A stretch of 13,519 nucleotides of DNA from NCBI GenBank assembly GCA_014523485.1, contig JAATVK010000036.1, positions 1-13,519 on the forward strand, given 5' to 3'. Of the stretch, positions 1 to 7,071 are shown piece after piece. The notes under the pieces were generated by a model, which saw only the letters and a list, made by a program, of their open reading frames with translations, was not told the DNA's origin and ran no database searches. Each line of letters starts with the position of its first letter. Positions within the stretch are counted from its first letter, which is position 1. The DNA comes from Nitrososphaerales archaeon TH5894. Its GTDB lineage: Archaea > Thermoproteota > Nitrososphaeria > Nitrososphaerales > Nitrososphaeraceae. The translations under genes and the position numbers were made by a program.

Positions 1-197
1 AATAATTATTAATTAATATCTACCAAGCATAAATCGGATCCGTGTATTTGAAAATTTAAAAAAAGGTGTAAAAACATTCTTATTTTGCACAAAAAATAAT
101 ATGCTAACAAAAGTCAATTTATAAAAAAATATGTCTTTTTACTTAAAGTTTAGTAAAGCTCCGATTTACTTCTTTTTTTTATTATTAGAAGAATTAT

Positions 198-503
198 TTA
201 TGTATAAAATTTTACTCTAAGCAATTCATATACTTTTGCAGCCTCACTATCATTTATTATTAAAACTATCTTATTTGGAGTAAAAAATGCATTATGCAAT
301 AAAATCTGATTATAGTATAGGATATTTGGAATTATAGATAGCAATTGATATGTATTTTTCAACTCCTTTTCTTCCCAAGGAAGAGAAATTGTAATCATTG
401 AAACACCTTCCTTTATTTTTTTGGGGTTAATAGTAGGGGAATCATCATCATTACTATTAAAGATCTTTTTTATTTCATTAATATTCTCTATAAATAAATT
501 CAT
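198..503 (-). CDS. Small ACT-like domain protein (101 aa), function unknown
   Basis: A complete 101-residue frame with an ATG start and a TATA-like box about 23-27 nt upstream (521-530). Residues 1-30 are polar and acidic (NSNDDDSPT). From about residue 31 the pattern is strand (MITISLP), helix (ELKNTYQLLSIIPNI), strand, then strand (KIVLIIND) and a final helix (SEAAKVYELLRVKF). This order resembles the ACT/regulatory fold at the end of aspartokinases, where a short strand precedes a helix of the type xxAxxVYELL. No catalytic domain is attached, so it could be a free-standing ligand-binding or regulatory subunit. The ACT assignment comes from the secondary-structure pattern and residue flavour only and is weak. 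No tightly linked partner gene is visible; its left neighbour is outside the window or across about 200 bp of empty AT-rich DNA. Confidence 0.6.
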   Translation of the reverse strand: MNLFIENINEIKKIFNSNDDDSPTINPKKIKEGVSMITISLPWEEKELKNTYQLLSIIPNILYYNQILLHNAFFTPNKIVLIINDSEAAKVYELLRVKFYT

Positions 504-520
504 AGATTTTTTGATTGAAA

Positions 521-530
521 TACTATAAAT
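521..530 (-). promoter_or_regulatory. TATA-like box for the ACT-like gene
   Basis: The minus strand reads ATTTATAGTA, centred about 23 nt before the ATG at 503. The spacing fits a leaderless archaeal transcript. Confidence 0.5.
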
Positions 531-548
531 CTGCTATCAGATTGTCTA

Positions 549-788
549 TCAAATAGGTTTCAAGACTTTTCCTATATTTTCCATCTCTTTATCAAATTCT
601 ACTTCAAGGATACTTCTGGTTAAGGATATTCTAGCACCGGCTAAATTCTCTTTTTCTTCATAAGTGATATTATCATCAAGATCTTGTTTTGTTGTAATAA
701 TGAATGTAACCTATTTCATGTGTATAACTGGATACTGGATACAATTCTTTATTTTCTCATAGATGATATGACATCTAACAAGAATTAT
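549..788 (-). pseudogene. Decayed reading frame with one in-frame TAG, unknown family
   Basis: Reading the minus strand from 788 to the TGA at 549-551 gives 78 codons of normal-looking protein interrupted by a single TAG at 711-713. Upstream of the stop the frame reads IIYEKIKNCIQYPVIHMK; downstream it reads VTFIITTKQDLDDNITYEEK and later ARISLTRSILEVEFDKEMEN, ending KVLKPI. The composition (acidic and basic helices with spaced aliphatics) is far more protein-like than random AT-rich DNA, but there is no usable start codon in frame, and a TAA lies at 789-791. I do not recognise the family. It is best read as the 3' remnant of a lost gene; a sequencing error producing the TAG is possible but would still leave no start codon. 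Confidence 0.38.
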
Positions 789-956
789 TTATTGTCTAGT
801 TAAAAGGAAGTGAATTTACCTTAAATTAACCCAGTCTATATTTAAATAAAAAGAAAATAAATAGATATTAAATTTGAAATTTTATTAATATCGTATATCC
901 AAGAGTAAATAATGATATAGAAATTAAATAAATATCCAGTTAATGAAAGCTTTAAC

Positions 957-966
957 AAATAAATTA
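957..966 (+). promoter_or_regulatory. TATA-like box for the FMN reductase
   Basis: AAATAAATTA is centred 27 nt before the ATG at 989, in line with the spacing seen at other genes here. Confidence 0.4.
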
Positions 967-988
967 AAGAGAACAGAAAAAGTAAAAA

Positions 989-1627
989 ATGGAAATAGAT
1001 GAATCTGTGATAAATTTAATTAATAAAAAAATAACAGGGTTTAAGCTTTTAGGTATAGGTTCTAGTTTACGAAAAAATTCTTCAAGTAATAAAATATTAA
1101 AAATGGTTTTAGATAAATCACAAAGATATGGAGCAAACACAAACATAATAGAATTGAGTAAAATAAATTTCCCTATTTTTAATCCTAATAAACCAAAAGA
1201 AATTTCTGAAGACATTAAAAAAATAAATGATCATATAATAAATGCTGACGCATTTATCCTGGCTACGCCTGACTATCATGGATCAATGTCAGGAGGAATG
1301 AAAAATTTTTTAGATTATTACTGGTATGAATTTTCAGGAAAAATATTTGGATATATCGTATCTTCTCATGAAAAAGGATTGACTGTTATGGACCATATGA
1401 GAACTGCTATACGTCAATGTTATGGCTGGAGTTTGCCTTATGGGGTATCCATAAATACCGAATATGATCTTGATGAATATTCTAATATTAGTAATCCTAA
1501 ATTGTTGTTACGTATTGAAAATATGTCTAGGGATATAGTTATATATGGCAAATTATTAAGAATGCAATTTATTTATGATACAAATAATAAAGAACCAACT
1601 ACATTCGCTTTTCAATCTAAAAATTAA
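989..1627 (+). CDS. NAD(P)H-dependent FMN reductase family protein, flavodoxin fold
   Basis: A 212-residue member of the NADPH-dependent FMN reductase family, soluble cytosolic flavoproteins that pass hydride from NAD(P)H through bound FMN to quinones, metals, azo compounds or free flavin. Visible features: beta strand 1 followed by the FMN phosphate loop GSSLRKNS (residues 24-31), and the second flavin-contacting stretch TPDYHGSMSGGMKNFLDY (93-110), which matches the family pattern P-x-Y-x-x-S-x-x-G-x-x-K-N-x-x-D. Length is typical of the family (about 180-220). The first 17 residues are an extension before the first strand; the ATG at 989 is kept because a TATA-like box sits 27 nt before it. 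The acceptor cannot be told from sequence; quinone, chromate or arsenical reduction are all known in relatives. A degenerate copy of codons for about residues 158-178 plus the 3' flank lies at 13342-13440. Confidence 0.88.
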   Translation: MEIDESVINLINKKITGFKLLGIGSSLRKNSSSNKILKMVLDKSQRYGANTNIIELSKINFPIFNPNKPKEISEDIKKINDHIINADAFILATPDYHGSMSGGMKNFLDYYWYEFSGKIFGYIVSSHEKGLTVMDHMRTAIRQCYGWSLPYGVSINTEYDLDEYSNISNPKLLLRIENMSRDIVIYGKLLRMQFIYDTNNKEPTTFAFQSKN

Positions 1628-1733
1628 TTAATATTATTAGATAATTATATATTATATTAAACACTTTATAAAAATACTTTTTAAACCTTATATTATTATT
1701 GGAAGATCTTACTTATTATCTATATATGACTAA

Positions 1734-1906
1734 CTATATCGTACATATCTTCATGTATGTCTCATTTTAATAGGAAGAAAATATCCTATTAATACATCGC
1801 TTTTATATCAAGATAAGACTAAACATCCAATAAAAGAGGTTTTAATACCTTTAAAGAACTACATATTATTACACTAGTTAAAGAAGTAGCTACAAACGCC
1901 TTCTAA
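1734..1906 (+). pseudogene. Frameshifted coding remnant, unknown family
   Basis: One frame is open from 1734 and reads GRKYPINTSLLYQDKTKHPI then KEVLIPLK before meeting a stop near 1876. The neighbouring frame picks up at 1862 with HIITLVKEVATNAF and a TAA at 1904-1906. The two pieces join into a plausible helical C-terminus across a frameshift near 1855-1862. There is no ATG start and a TAA lies just upstream at 1731-1733. I do not recognise the family. The rest of the 352-base gap between the FMN reductase and the winged-helix gene holds nothing else I can identify. Confidence 0.27.
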
Positions 1907-1979
1907 ACTATTTTAATTCTATCTCAGATTTCTAATTCTCGTATGAGTATTTTATTATATTGAAATAATAGAAAATTAA

Positions 1980-2240
1980 CTAAACGTTTTTGACTGTAGT
2001 ATGCAATAATTCTCCCATTTCATTGTGCATTTTTAGTAAGTTTAATCCTTTTTCTGTAGTCTTGAATGTTTTAGTTCCATCAAGATATTCTATTAGATTG
2101 TTTTCTATCAAAAGAGAAAGATATTCCTTTAATTGCCCATAACTTAGAAAGGCTTTATACATAATTTTTGTCTTCGTTGTTCCTCCATTTGCAGCATCAA
2201 GTATATTACCGACTATTTCTGTTCTGCTTCTATATTTCAT
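1980..2240 (-). CDS. Single-domain winged-helix DNA-binding protein, copy A (86 aa)
   Basis: A stand-alone winged helix-turn-helix protein of the small type that is multicopy in Thaumarchaeota (HTH_45-like), probably a dimeric transcription regulator. An N-terminal basic helix (RSRTEIVGNILDAA, 4-17) is followed by GGTTKTKIMYKAFLSY, a putative recognition helix (about 34-47, QLKEYLSLLIENN), a wing (LIEYLDGTKTFKTTEKG, 49-65) and a C-terminal helix that could dimerise. The ATG start is supported by a TATA-like box at 2263-2270 that is conserved in the paralogue at 11137-11403. The two proteins agree at roughly 72 of the first 84 residues, and the DNA is identical over a run of about 60 bases covering the wing (near 2047-2106 here, 11210-11269 there). 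Targets are unknown. Confidence 0.88.
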   Translation of the reverse strand: MKYRSRTEIVGNILDAANGGTTKTKIMYKAFLSYGQLKEYLSLLIENNLIEYLDGTKTFKTTEKGLNLLKMHNEMGELLHTTVKNV

Positions 2241-2262
2241 GTATAATACATATATGATTTAC

Positions 2263-2270
2263 TTATTTTA
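2263..2270 (-). promoter_or_regulatory. Conserved TATA-like box of winged-helix copy A
   Basis: The minus strand reads TAAAATAA about 26 nt before the ATG at 2240. It lies in a 16-base stretch (2255-2270) identical to 11417-11432 upstream of copy B, while adjacent noncoding bases differ. Confidence 0.55.
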
Positions 2271-2710
2271 ATCTATTGTCCAGAGAAAGAAAAATCTCAT
2301 CTAATTTTGTATTATCATCATCAGTTTATTACAATAAAGGTTTAATAATCGTAAAGTTCTCAAATAACATAAACAATTTAAAATTATAAAAGCTTTTTTA
2401 TCAATATTTTTGCTGTAATAAAGATGACATACAAATAATTATCAATAACTTATAAAATTTTTTGGTGTTAAAAGCTTTGTTATAGCAGTAATTAAATATC
2501 ATTACAAATTTTCGAATACTATAATCCCACCATATTTTATTAAATCTTTTTTAATAAATATCACAATACTTACAGGTTCATTGTATCTTTTTCAATATCT
2601 ATTAGTTCAAAACATCAAATTGACTAATGAAAGGAAGAATAAAAAATAGTAAAAAGTTATTAAAAAATTAGGATAAATGATGCATAGCTTTGATATTTTA
2701 GTTAAAATAA
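2271..2710. other. AT-rich intergenic stretch, nothing recognised
   Basis: About 440 bases between winged-helix copy A and the secreted-protein gene, which diverge from it. I found no credible frame, RNA gene or strong hairpin. The region must contain the rightward promoter for 2711-3448; the box TATTTTA at 2694-2700 is the best candidate and would suit the second ATG (2720) of that gene. Confidence 0.5.
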
Positions 2711-3448
2711 ATGATATTAATGAGAATAATATATTCAAATAAAATTATCTCTACAACAATTCTAACTGCCTTATTAATAACAGGTTTTATAATAATACAG
2801 CCATTATTCATACACGCTCAAAAGGAAACAGCCACTAACATTCCTGATCCAATAAAAGTTACTAAATGTCAAGTAGTTAATCCTCCAACTGACCCTATAG
2901 ATATGAACACTGTTATTTTCAAGGATGTTACAAAAACTATTCATGTCTAAAAAGAAATTTTCAAATGTACAACAAAGAATGGTGCTCCAGTAATAGCGGT
3001 GGTAAGTCTTTTTACAGAACTATTTGAAAACATGAAAAATCAATCTACCTTAAATAAAACCGTGGAAACTGTTACATGTGTGAAAGGATATAACGGTACT
3101 GTGTCCTATTGTGATTCAAAGAAAATTCTTATTTCCAATGAATATCCTTTTGCAGTTGATTGCGACCCTCTGAATTTAAGAACATTAAATATAATGTCTC
3201 CAATAGAAATGGAGACTGTAGTAAGTTCTAATGGTATTTCAAAGACTGTGGAAGCAGAAAAAGAAGGGTTTTTGTGTAGTTATAAACAAAATAAACCTAC
3301 ACAAATATTAGATGTGATGTTATTTACAGAAATATTTGAAAAAGTATCCAGTGGAAAAGTTATAAAAAAGAATATTGAATCGATTTCTTGCTTAAAGGAT
3401 ATAGGTACTGCAAAGGTTTTAAAATGTTATACTAAAGAACATATGTAA
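2711..3448 (+). pseudogene. Secreted two-repeat, eight-cysteine protein broken by an in-frame TAA
   Basis: Two consecutive open frames (2711-2950 and 2951-3448) lie in the same phase, separated only by a TAA at 2948-2950; together they make 246 codons. The N-terminus is a signal peptide (IISTTILTALLITGFIII then FIHAQ), so the product would be exported. The mature part is a tandem duplication with four Cys per unit: TKCQVV, FKCTTK, VTCVKG, SYCDSK in unit 1 align with VDCDPL, FLCSYK, ISCLKD, LKCYTK in unit 2, together with VSLFTELFE / VMLFTEIFE. In this alignment the stop codon of unit 1 (HV-stop-KEIF) falls opposite the first Glu of EAEKEGF in unit 2, a GAA codon, so the lesion is most simply a GAA to TAA change. 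Either ATG (2711 or 2720) could be used. The family is unknown; paired cysteines suggest disulfides outside the cell. It may be a recent pseudogene, a sequencing error or, less likely, a readthrough gene. Confidence 0.72.
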
Positions 3449-3757
3449 ATTTCAAATAACCCAAATAACCATAATAATATATTTTATTTAAATAAATATT
3501 AGTTACTTACTTTTATTAATTTATTCTTTTATATCTGAGATATATATGAATCTATATGCATGTATATTAGTATGAAAATGTATTGTTAATATATTTTCAG
3601 CATAATCATTATTTTTCTGTACTTAAAAAATTGTCCAAGATATTGAAATACTATTTTATTTTAAATTTACAGTTTATGTGATATTCATATAGATATTTGA
3701 AAATCTATTTTTAGAATAAATTATGAAATATAATATATAACTAATATATAGTAACTT

Positions 3758-3819
3758 AGACTTTATTGTGCATACTATAAAGACTTTATTTAAATAGTTA
3801 AAATAGCGTAAAGACTTTA
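3758..3819 (+). repeat. Three direct copies of AGACTTTA upstream of the methyltransferase
   Basis: Identical octamers start at 3758, 3781 and 3812 (spacing 23 and 31 bases), about 130-190 bases before the ATG at 3944. They may be regulator sites, but the spacing is not helical and AT-rich chance repeats are common here. Confidence 0.3.
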
Positions 3820-3913
3820 ACCAAGTTTAATCTTTGGAATATAGCTAACTATGTGAGTAATAAATAATTTAAAATTTACAAATGACCATTATTATCTTCT
3901 CCTCAATTGAAAG

Positions 3914-3921
3914 AATAAATA
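3914..3921 (+). promoter_or_regulatory. TATA-like box for the methyltransferase
   Basis: AATAAATA is centred 27 nt before the ATG at 3944, consistent with a leaderless transcript. Confidence 0.5.
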
Positions 3922-3943
3922 CTATTTATTACTTTACAAAAAC

Positions 3944-5026
3944 ATGCAATCAGAAAATTCTACCAACAAAATTAATGAACAAAAATTACACGAATTCATG
4001 CTAAAAGCTGTTGAAGATATCGCTAGCACTATGAGTTCAATGCTTTTGCTTATTGGAGATAGACTTGGTTTATACAAAGCCATGGCAGAATCAGGAAAGC
4101 CTATTACATCTGAAGAATTAGCAAAAAAGACCAACACAAATGAACGACTTATTAGAGAATGGTTAGCAAATCAAGCTGCTGGAGGATATATAACGTACAA
4201 TGCATCAGATGGAAAATATACTCTTCCACCAGAACAAGCAATGGCATTAGCAGATGAGAACAGTCCTATATATATACATGGAGCATATCAAGCAATCAGA
4301 TCTTATTTTAAAGACGAAGATAAGTTTGTAGAAATGTTCAAAACTGGAAAGGGATTGAGATGGGGTGAACATCATCACGATCTCTTTGAAGGCACTGCGC
4401 GATTTTTTAAACCTAACTATATTGGAAATCTTGTGAGTTCATGGATTCCTTCACTTAATGGAGTCGAAGAAAAACTAAAGCAAGGAGCTAAAGTTGCTGA
4501 CATTGGATGCGGTTATGGTATCTCAACAATTCTTATGGCTAAGGCTTATCCAAATTCTAAATTTTATGGTTTTGATAATCATGGTCCTTCTATTGAACAA
4601 GCTAAAGAGCAAGCAAGAAAAGAAGGAATAACAGGGAATATAGAATTTTGCTCGGTATCAGCTAATGATGATTCAATTGGTAATGAGTATGATCTAATTA
4701 CTTTTTTCGACTGTCTTCATGACATGGGTGATCCTATAGCAGCAATGAAATTTGCAAAGCAATCACTTAAACCAGATGGAACCTGTATGATTATAGAACC
4801 AATGGCTAATGACAAGGTAGAAGAGAATCTTAATGCAGTAGGCAGAACATATTATGCAGCATCTACTCTTGTATGTGTCCCAAATTCCTTAGCAGATAAT
4901 GGTCCTGCATTAGGAGCCCAGGCAGGTGAGAAAAAAATAAAAGAGATATCAGAAGCATCTGGGTTTAGCAAATTCAGACGTGCAACTCAGACACCATTTA
5001 ACATAATCTATGATGCAAAACCTTAA
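3944..5026 (+). CDS. Class I SAM-dependent methyltransferase with N-terminal winged-helix domain (Rv2258c-like)
   Basis: A 360-residue methyltransferase with the layout of the Rv2258c-like group. Residues about 15-95 form a helical winged-helix dimerisation domain (LGLYKAM, SEELAKKTNTNERLIREWL, GGYITYN), as in O-methyltransferases and in Rv2258c. A linker with HHHDLFEGTARFF follows (143-155), then a Rossmann domain carrying the SAM motif VADIGCGYG (184-192), the acidic residue for the SAM ribose in GFDNH (D211), FFDCLHD (254-260) and the post-strand motif LKPDGT (275-280). The C-terminal cap (about 290-345) should close over the acceptor. The substrate cannot be named; relatives act on small molecules. 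The ATG at 3944 has a TATA-like box 27 nt upstream and no alternative in-frame Met before residue 19. It stands alone, with nearly 500 bp of empty DNA on its left and 668 bp on its right, so it is probably monocistronic. Base use is the least AT-extreme in the window, like other well-kept genes. Confidence 0.9.
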   Translation: MQSENSTNKINEQKLHEFMLKAVEDIASTMSSMLLLIGDRLGLYKAMAESGKPITSEELAKKTNTNERLIREWLANQAAGGYITYNASDGKYTLPPEQAMALADENSPIYIHGAYQAIRSYFKDEDKFVEMFKTGKGLRWGEHHHDLFEGTARFFKPNYIGNLVSSWIPSLNGVEEKLKQGAKVADIGCGYGISTILMAKAYPNSKFYGFDNHGPSIEQAKEQARKEGITGNIEFCSVSANDDSIGNEYDLITFFDCLHDMGDPIAAMKFAKQSLKPDGTCMIIEPMANDKVEENLNAVGRTYYAASTLVCVPNSLADNGPALGAQAGEKKIKEISEASGFSKFRRATQTPFNIIYDAKP

Positions 5027-5043
5027 CTACAAACATTATACTA

Positions 5044-5075
5044 CGAATAGAATATTTTTCGAATAGTATATTTTC
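5044..5075 (+). repeat. Tandem 16-bp repeat just after the methyltransferase
   Basis: Two adjacent 16-base units, 5044-5059 and 5060-5075, both beginning CGAATAG and ending in a T-run; 14 of 16 positions agree. It starts 18 bases after the stop codon. The T-rich ends could help archaeal termination; otherwise the role is unknown. Confidence 0.45.
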
Positions 5076-5100
5076 ATTTATTTTTTAGAGTTATTACAGA

Positions 5101-5196
5101 CTATAAATCATAATTGTGAATAAACAGAAGAGTAGTAGTATGGAGTAATTCTTCCATCTTTATCTCATAATATGGAAAAAGTAAAATGATACCATC
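5101..5196 (-). pseudogene. Possible scrap of a third winged-helix gene (C-terminal end)
   Basis: A 31-codon minus-strand stretch between two stops reads DGIILLFPYYEIKMEELLHT followed by TTLLFIHNYDL. Its core, G-x-x-L-L then E-[IM] and finally ELLHTT, resembles the C-terminal helix of the winged-helix proteins at 1980-2240 (GLNLLKMHNEMGELLHTT). DNA similarity to 1994-2030 is also visible (GTAGTATG followed by a similar TAATTCTNCCAT stretch). There is no N-terminal DNA-binding part. The alignment needs a two-residue shift, so this is tentative. Confidence 0.25.
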
Positions 5197-5694
5197 TTAT
5201 GTTGATCTGTAAATTTGGAAATAAATTTAATAATTGAAAATTATCATCTTTATTTAAAATATATATTTGTCTTATCTATAGATGGAACAATTAAGTAATT
5301 TGTAGGGATTAATATCAATATTGGGTTCTAAATAAGAGTATCTAAGAAATATATGGACAATTATTTAACTTTTCTAAATATTACTAGATAGTAATACAGA
5401 TTACATATATAAAATATTAAAATGCATTTTTGTCTATAAAAAAGTGTTAAAATAAGTTCTTAGCCTAGAGTTGGCATTAAAACATTGAAGCTTATTTCTG
5501 GGTTTATATTATTAATATTATTATTAACTAAAATGGGATAAATAATATAGAAAGATTCAATAAAGACTAAATTAAAAACCAGAAATTCAGTCAGGTAATT
5601 TTTTAAGTCTATAATATTTATAACAAGATCAAACAACCTATACTTTTAGAACTGTTAAGCAAACAATTTAAAATAATGAATTATAAACATATTC
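5197..5694. other. AT-rich intergenic stretch before the PAC2 gene
   Basis: About 500 bases in which I see no credible frame or RNA gene; only the PAC2 promoter box at 5667-5675 stands out. Confidence 0.5.
5667..5675 (+). promoter_or_regulatory. TATA-like box for the PAC2 gene
   Basis: TTTAAAATA is centred about 24 nt before the ATG at 5695. Confidence 0.55.
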
Positions 5695-6429
5695 ATGCAT
5701 ACCGAACCAACAATTGAAATTCGAAAATTAAAGGAAATTAATATTGAAGGCGGTGTTGTATTTGATGGTTTCCAAGGGATTGGTCTTACTAGTACTATAG
5801 CGATTGGATGTTTTATCAATTCGTTAAAAACTGAATTAGTGGGTATTCTTGATTCTCCTCTTTTTCCTCCTATATCAGTAATTTATAATGCTAAACCAAA
5901 TTTTCCAGCAAGAATATATGCAAATGAAGAGAAAAAGTTAGCATTCTTTGTTTCTGAAGCAATTCTAGAATCATCATCCTATAGACAAATTGCTCATACA
6001 ATATTGAATTGGTCCAATTATAATAAATGCAAGACCGTAATAAGTGTTGCAGGTAGGAAAATTGAAAAAGATAGAACAAAAAAAGAGCGTTCGCTCTATG
6101 TGATTTCGAATTCTCCAATTATAATGAAAGAATTAAATGAAATAGGAATCTTGACTTATAAAAATGGAACAGTAAACGGAATTCCTGGAATTCTTTTAAA
6201 TGAATCAAATTGGAAGAATATTGATGTAGTTGTATTTGTAGTTGATGTCATATCAGGAGGACCAGATTTTAGAGCCGCAGCAAATGTTGCTCAGGTTGTG
6301 AGCAAAATTGTTCCTGAAGCATATTGTGAAATAAAACCATTGATCAAAGAAGCTGAGAGTATAGAAAATAATTTAAAAATACTAAGGAGTCAAACATCCT
6401 ATAAATTCAAAGAGCGAATGTATAGATAA
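5695..6429 (+). CDS. PAC2-family protein, putative proteasome assembly chaperone
   Basis: A 244-residue archaeal PAC2-family protein (homologues of eukaryotic PAC2/Pba2 and archaeal PbaA/PbaB), thought to help assemble or cap the 20S proteasome in the cytosol. The signature N-terminal strand-turn GGVVFDGFQGIGLTSTIA (19-36) is followed by the family's SPLFPP (54-59), an NxxPNFPARIYA-like segment (about 65-76), a middle alpha/beta region with VISVAGRK, and the C-terminal SGGPDFRAAANVAQVVSK helix that relatives share as a D-x-RAA motif. A charged C-terminal helix follows. Length is normal for the family. The start at 5695 has a TATA-like box about 24 nt upstream; an out-of-frame ATG at 5677 was not used. 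It may lack the C-terminal HbYX tail used by PbaA-type proteins to dock on the proteasome: the C-terminus here is KERMYR, not hydrophobic-Tyr-x. No proteasome subunit is nearby. Several PAC2 paralogues per genome are usual, so its exact role is open. Confidence 0.88.
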   Translation: MHTEPTIEIRKLKEINIEGGVVFDGFQGIGLTSTIAIGCFINSLKTELVGILDSPLFPPISVIYNAKPNFPARIYANEEKKLAFFVSEAILESSSYRQIAHTILNWSNYNKCKTVISVAGRKIEKDRTKKERSLYVISNSPIIMKELNEIGILTYKNGTVNGIPGILLNESNWKNIDVVVFVVDVISGGPDFRAAANVAQVVSKIVPEAYCEIKPLIKEAESIENNLKILRSQTSYKFKERMYR

Positions 6430-6580
6430 ATTTATCATTTTTCAGGCTCAATTAACTGTGGAATAAGTGGTCAATATGTTCTACTTTTCTTTTGTGTTTT
6501 ATATCTAATGTTAGTGTATTTTTTATTTTATTCATAAACTTTTTTTACTTAACAGGAAATATATACATATACGATTTTTT

Positions 6581-6596
6581 ATGTCTTAGAAGACAT
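6581..6596. terminator. Perfect 6-bp hairpin, possible terminator
   Basis: ATGTCT-TAGA-AGACAT is a perfect stem with a 4-base loop, followed by TTTTA on the plus strand and preceded by a T-run, 150 bases past the PAC2 stop. It could end PAC2 transcription or be an operator palindrome. The distance from the gene argues against simple intrinsic termination. Confidence 0.3.
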
Positions 6597-6651
6597 TTTA
6601 CCTAATTAAGCAATGAAACTAATTTAAAATTATATAATTACAAATTGTTCA

Positions 6652-6695
6652 TATTAGGAAAAGTCAACTTGACTGTATAATGAACTATCCTAATA
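6652..6695. promoter_or_regulatory. Compound stem structure, possible RNA element or operator
   Basis: An outer 8-bp perfect stem, TATTAGGA (6652-6659) with TCCTAATA (6688-6695), encloses an inner perfect hairpin, AGTCAA-C-TTGACT (6662-6674). The remaining 6430-6906 intergenic DNA shows no frame. The element lies about 210 bases upstream of the LEA-like operon. The nesting is more ordered than most AT-rich palindromes here, but no known riboswitch or RNA class matches. Confidence 0.35.
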
Positions 6696-6876
6696 AATAA
6701 CTTAGTTAGTAAAAGACACAGGAAATATAATCAATTTAAAAAAGCTAAATAGAAGGTATAGTAGATGTGTTATATTTACTATGTCATGGTTTTTTAATCT
6801 ATAAATTTCTAAAATATATAATATCATTAGTATAAATGATATATAAAATTATTATGTATAATCTAAATATAATTGC

Positions 6877-6884
6877 TATAAATA
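6877..6884 (+). promoter_or_regulatory. TATA box for the LEA-like two-gene unit
   Basis: TATAAATA is centred 27 nt before the ATG at 6907, one of the best matches in the window to an archaeal TATA box. Confidence 0.6.
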
Positions 6885-6906
6885 ATAATGTACAACAACA
6901 ATTACA

Positions 6907-7071
6907 ATGGAAAACGATAAAGACATAAAAATTGAGACAGATGAAGATGTAGGATTAGATGATAAAATAAAGGCAGGAGCTAGAGCAATAGGTAAAAAGA
7001 TTGAAGACACTGATAGAGACACCGGTGCAGAATACGAGGCAGAAAAAGCAAAAGAAAGAGTAGTTGATTGA
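6907..7071 (+). CDS. Small charged hydrophilic protein (54 aa)
   Basis: A 54-residue protein, MENDKDIKIETDEDVGLDDK at the start and AEYEAEKAKERVVD at the end, made almost only of charged and small residues. It has no signal peptide or membrane segment, so it should be cytosolic. It looks helical and LEA/CsbD-like in flavour, and the segment IKAGARAIGKKIEDT recalls the repeat of its neighbour. Support for it being real: a strong TATA box 27 nt before the ATG, amino acid use unlike random AT-rich frames, and a TGATG stop-start overlap with the next gene, which implies co-translation. The opposite-strand frame over the same bases is a shadow. Function is unknown; hydration or stress protection is an inference from composition. 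Confidence 0.75.
   Translation: MENDKDIKIETDEDVGLDDKIKAGARAIGKKIEDTDRDTGAEYEAEKAKERVVD

Larger units (their letters stand above)
3449..3943. other. Long AT-rich intergenic region upstream of the methyltransferase
   Basis: 495 bases without a credible frame. The only structure noticed is three copies of AGACTTTA (see the repeat at 3758-3819) and the TATA-like box at 3914-3921. Confidence 0.5.

Noticed and set aside
30..170. 9-base inverted match (TAAATCGGA with TCCGATTTA) in the first 170 bases
   Set aside because: Arms are about 120 bases apart with no supporting structure; no gene or element boundary is visible.
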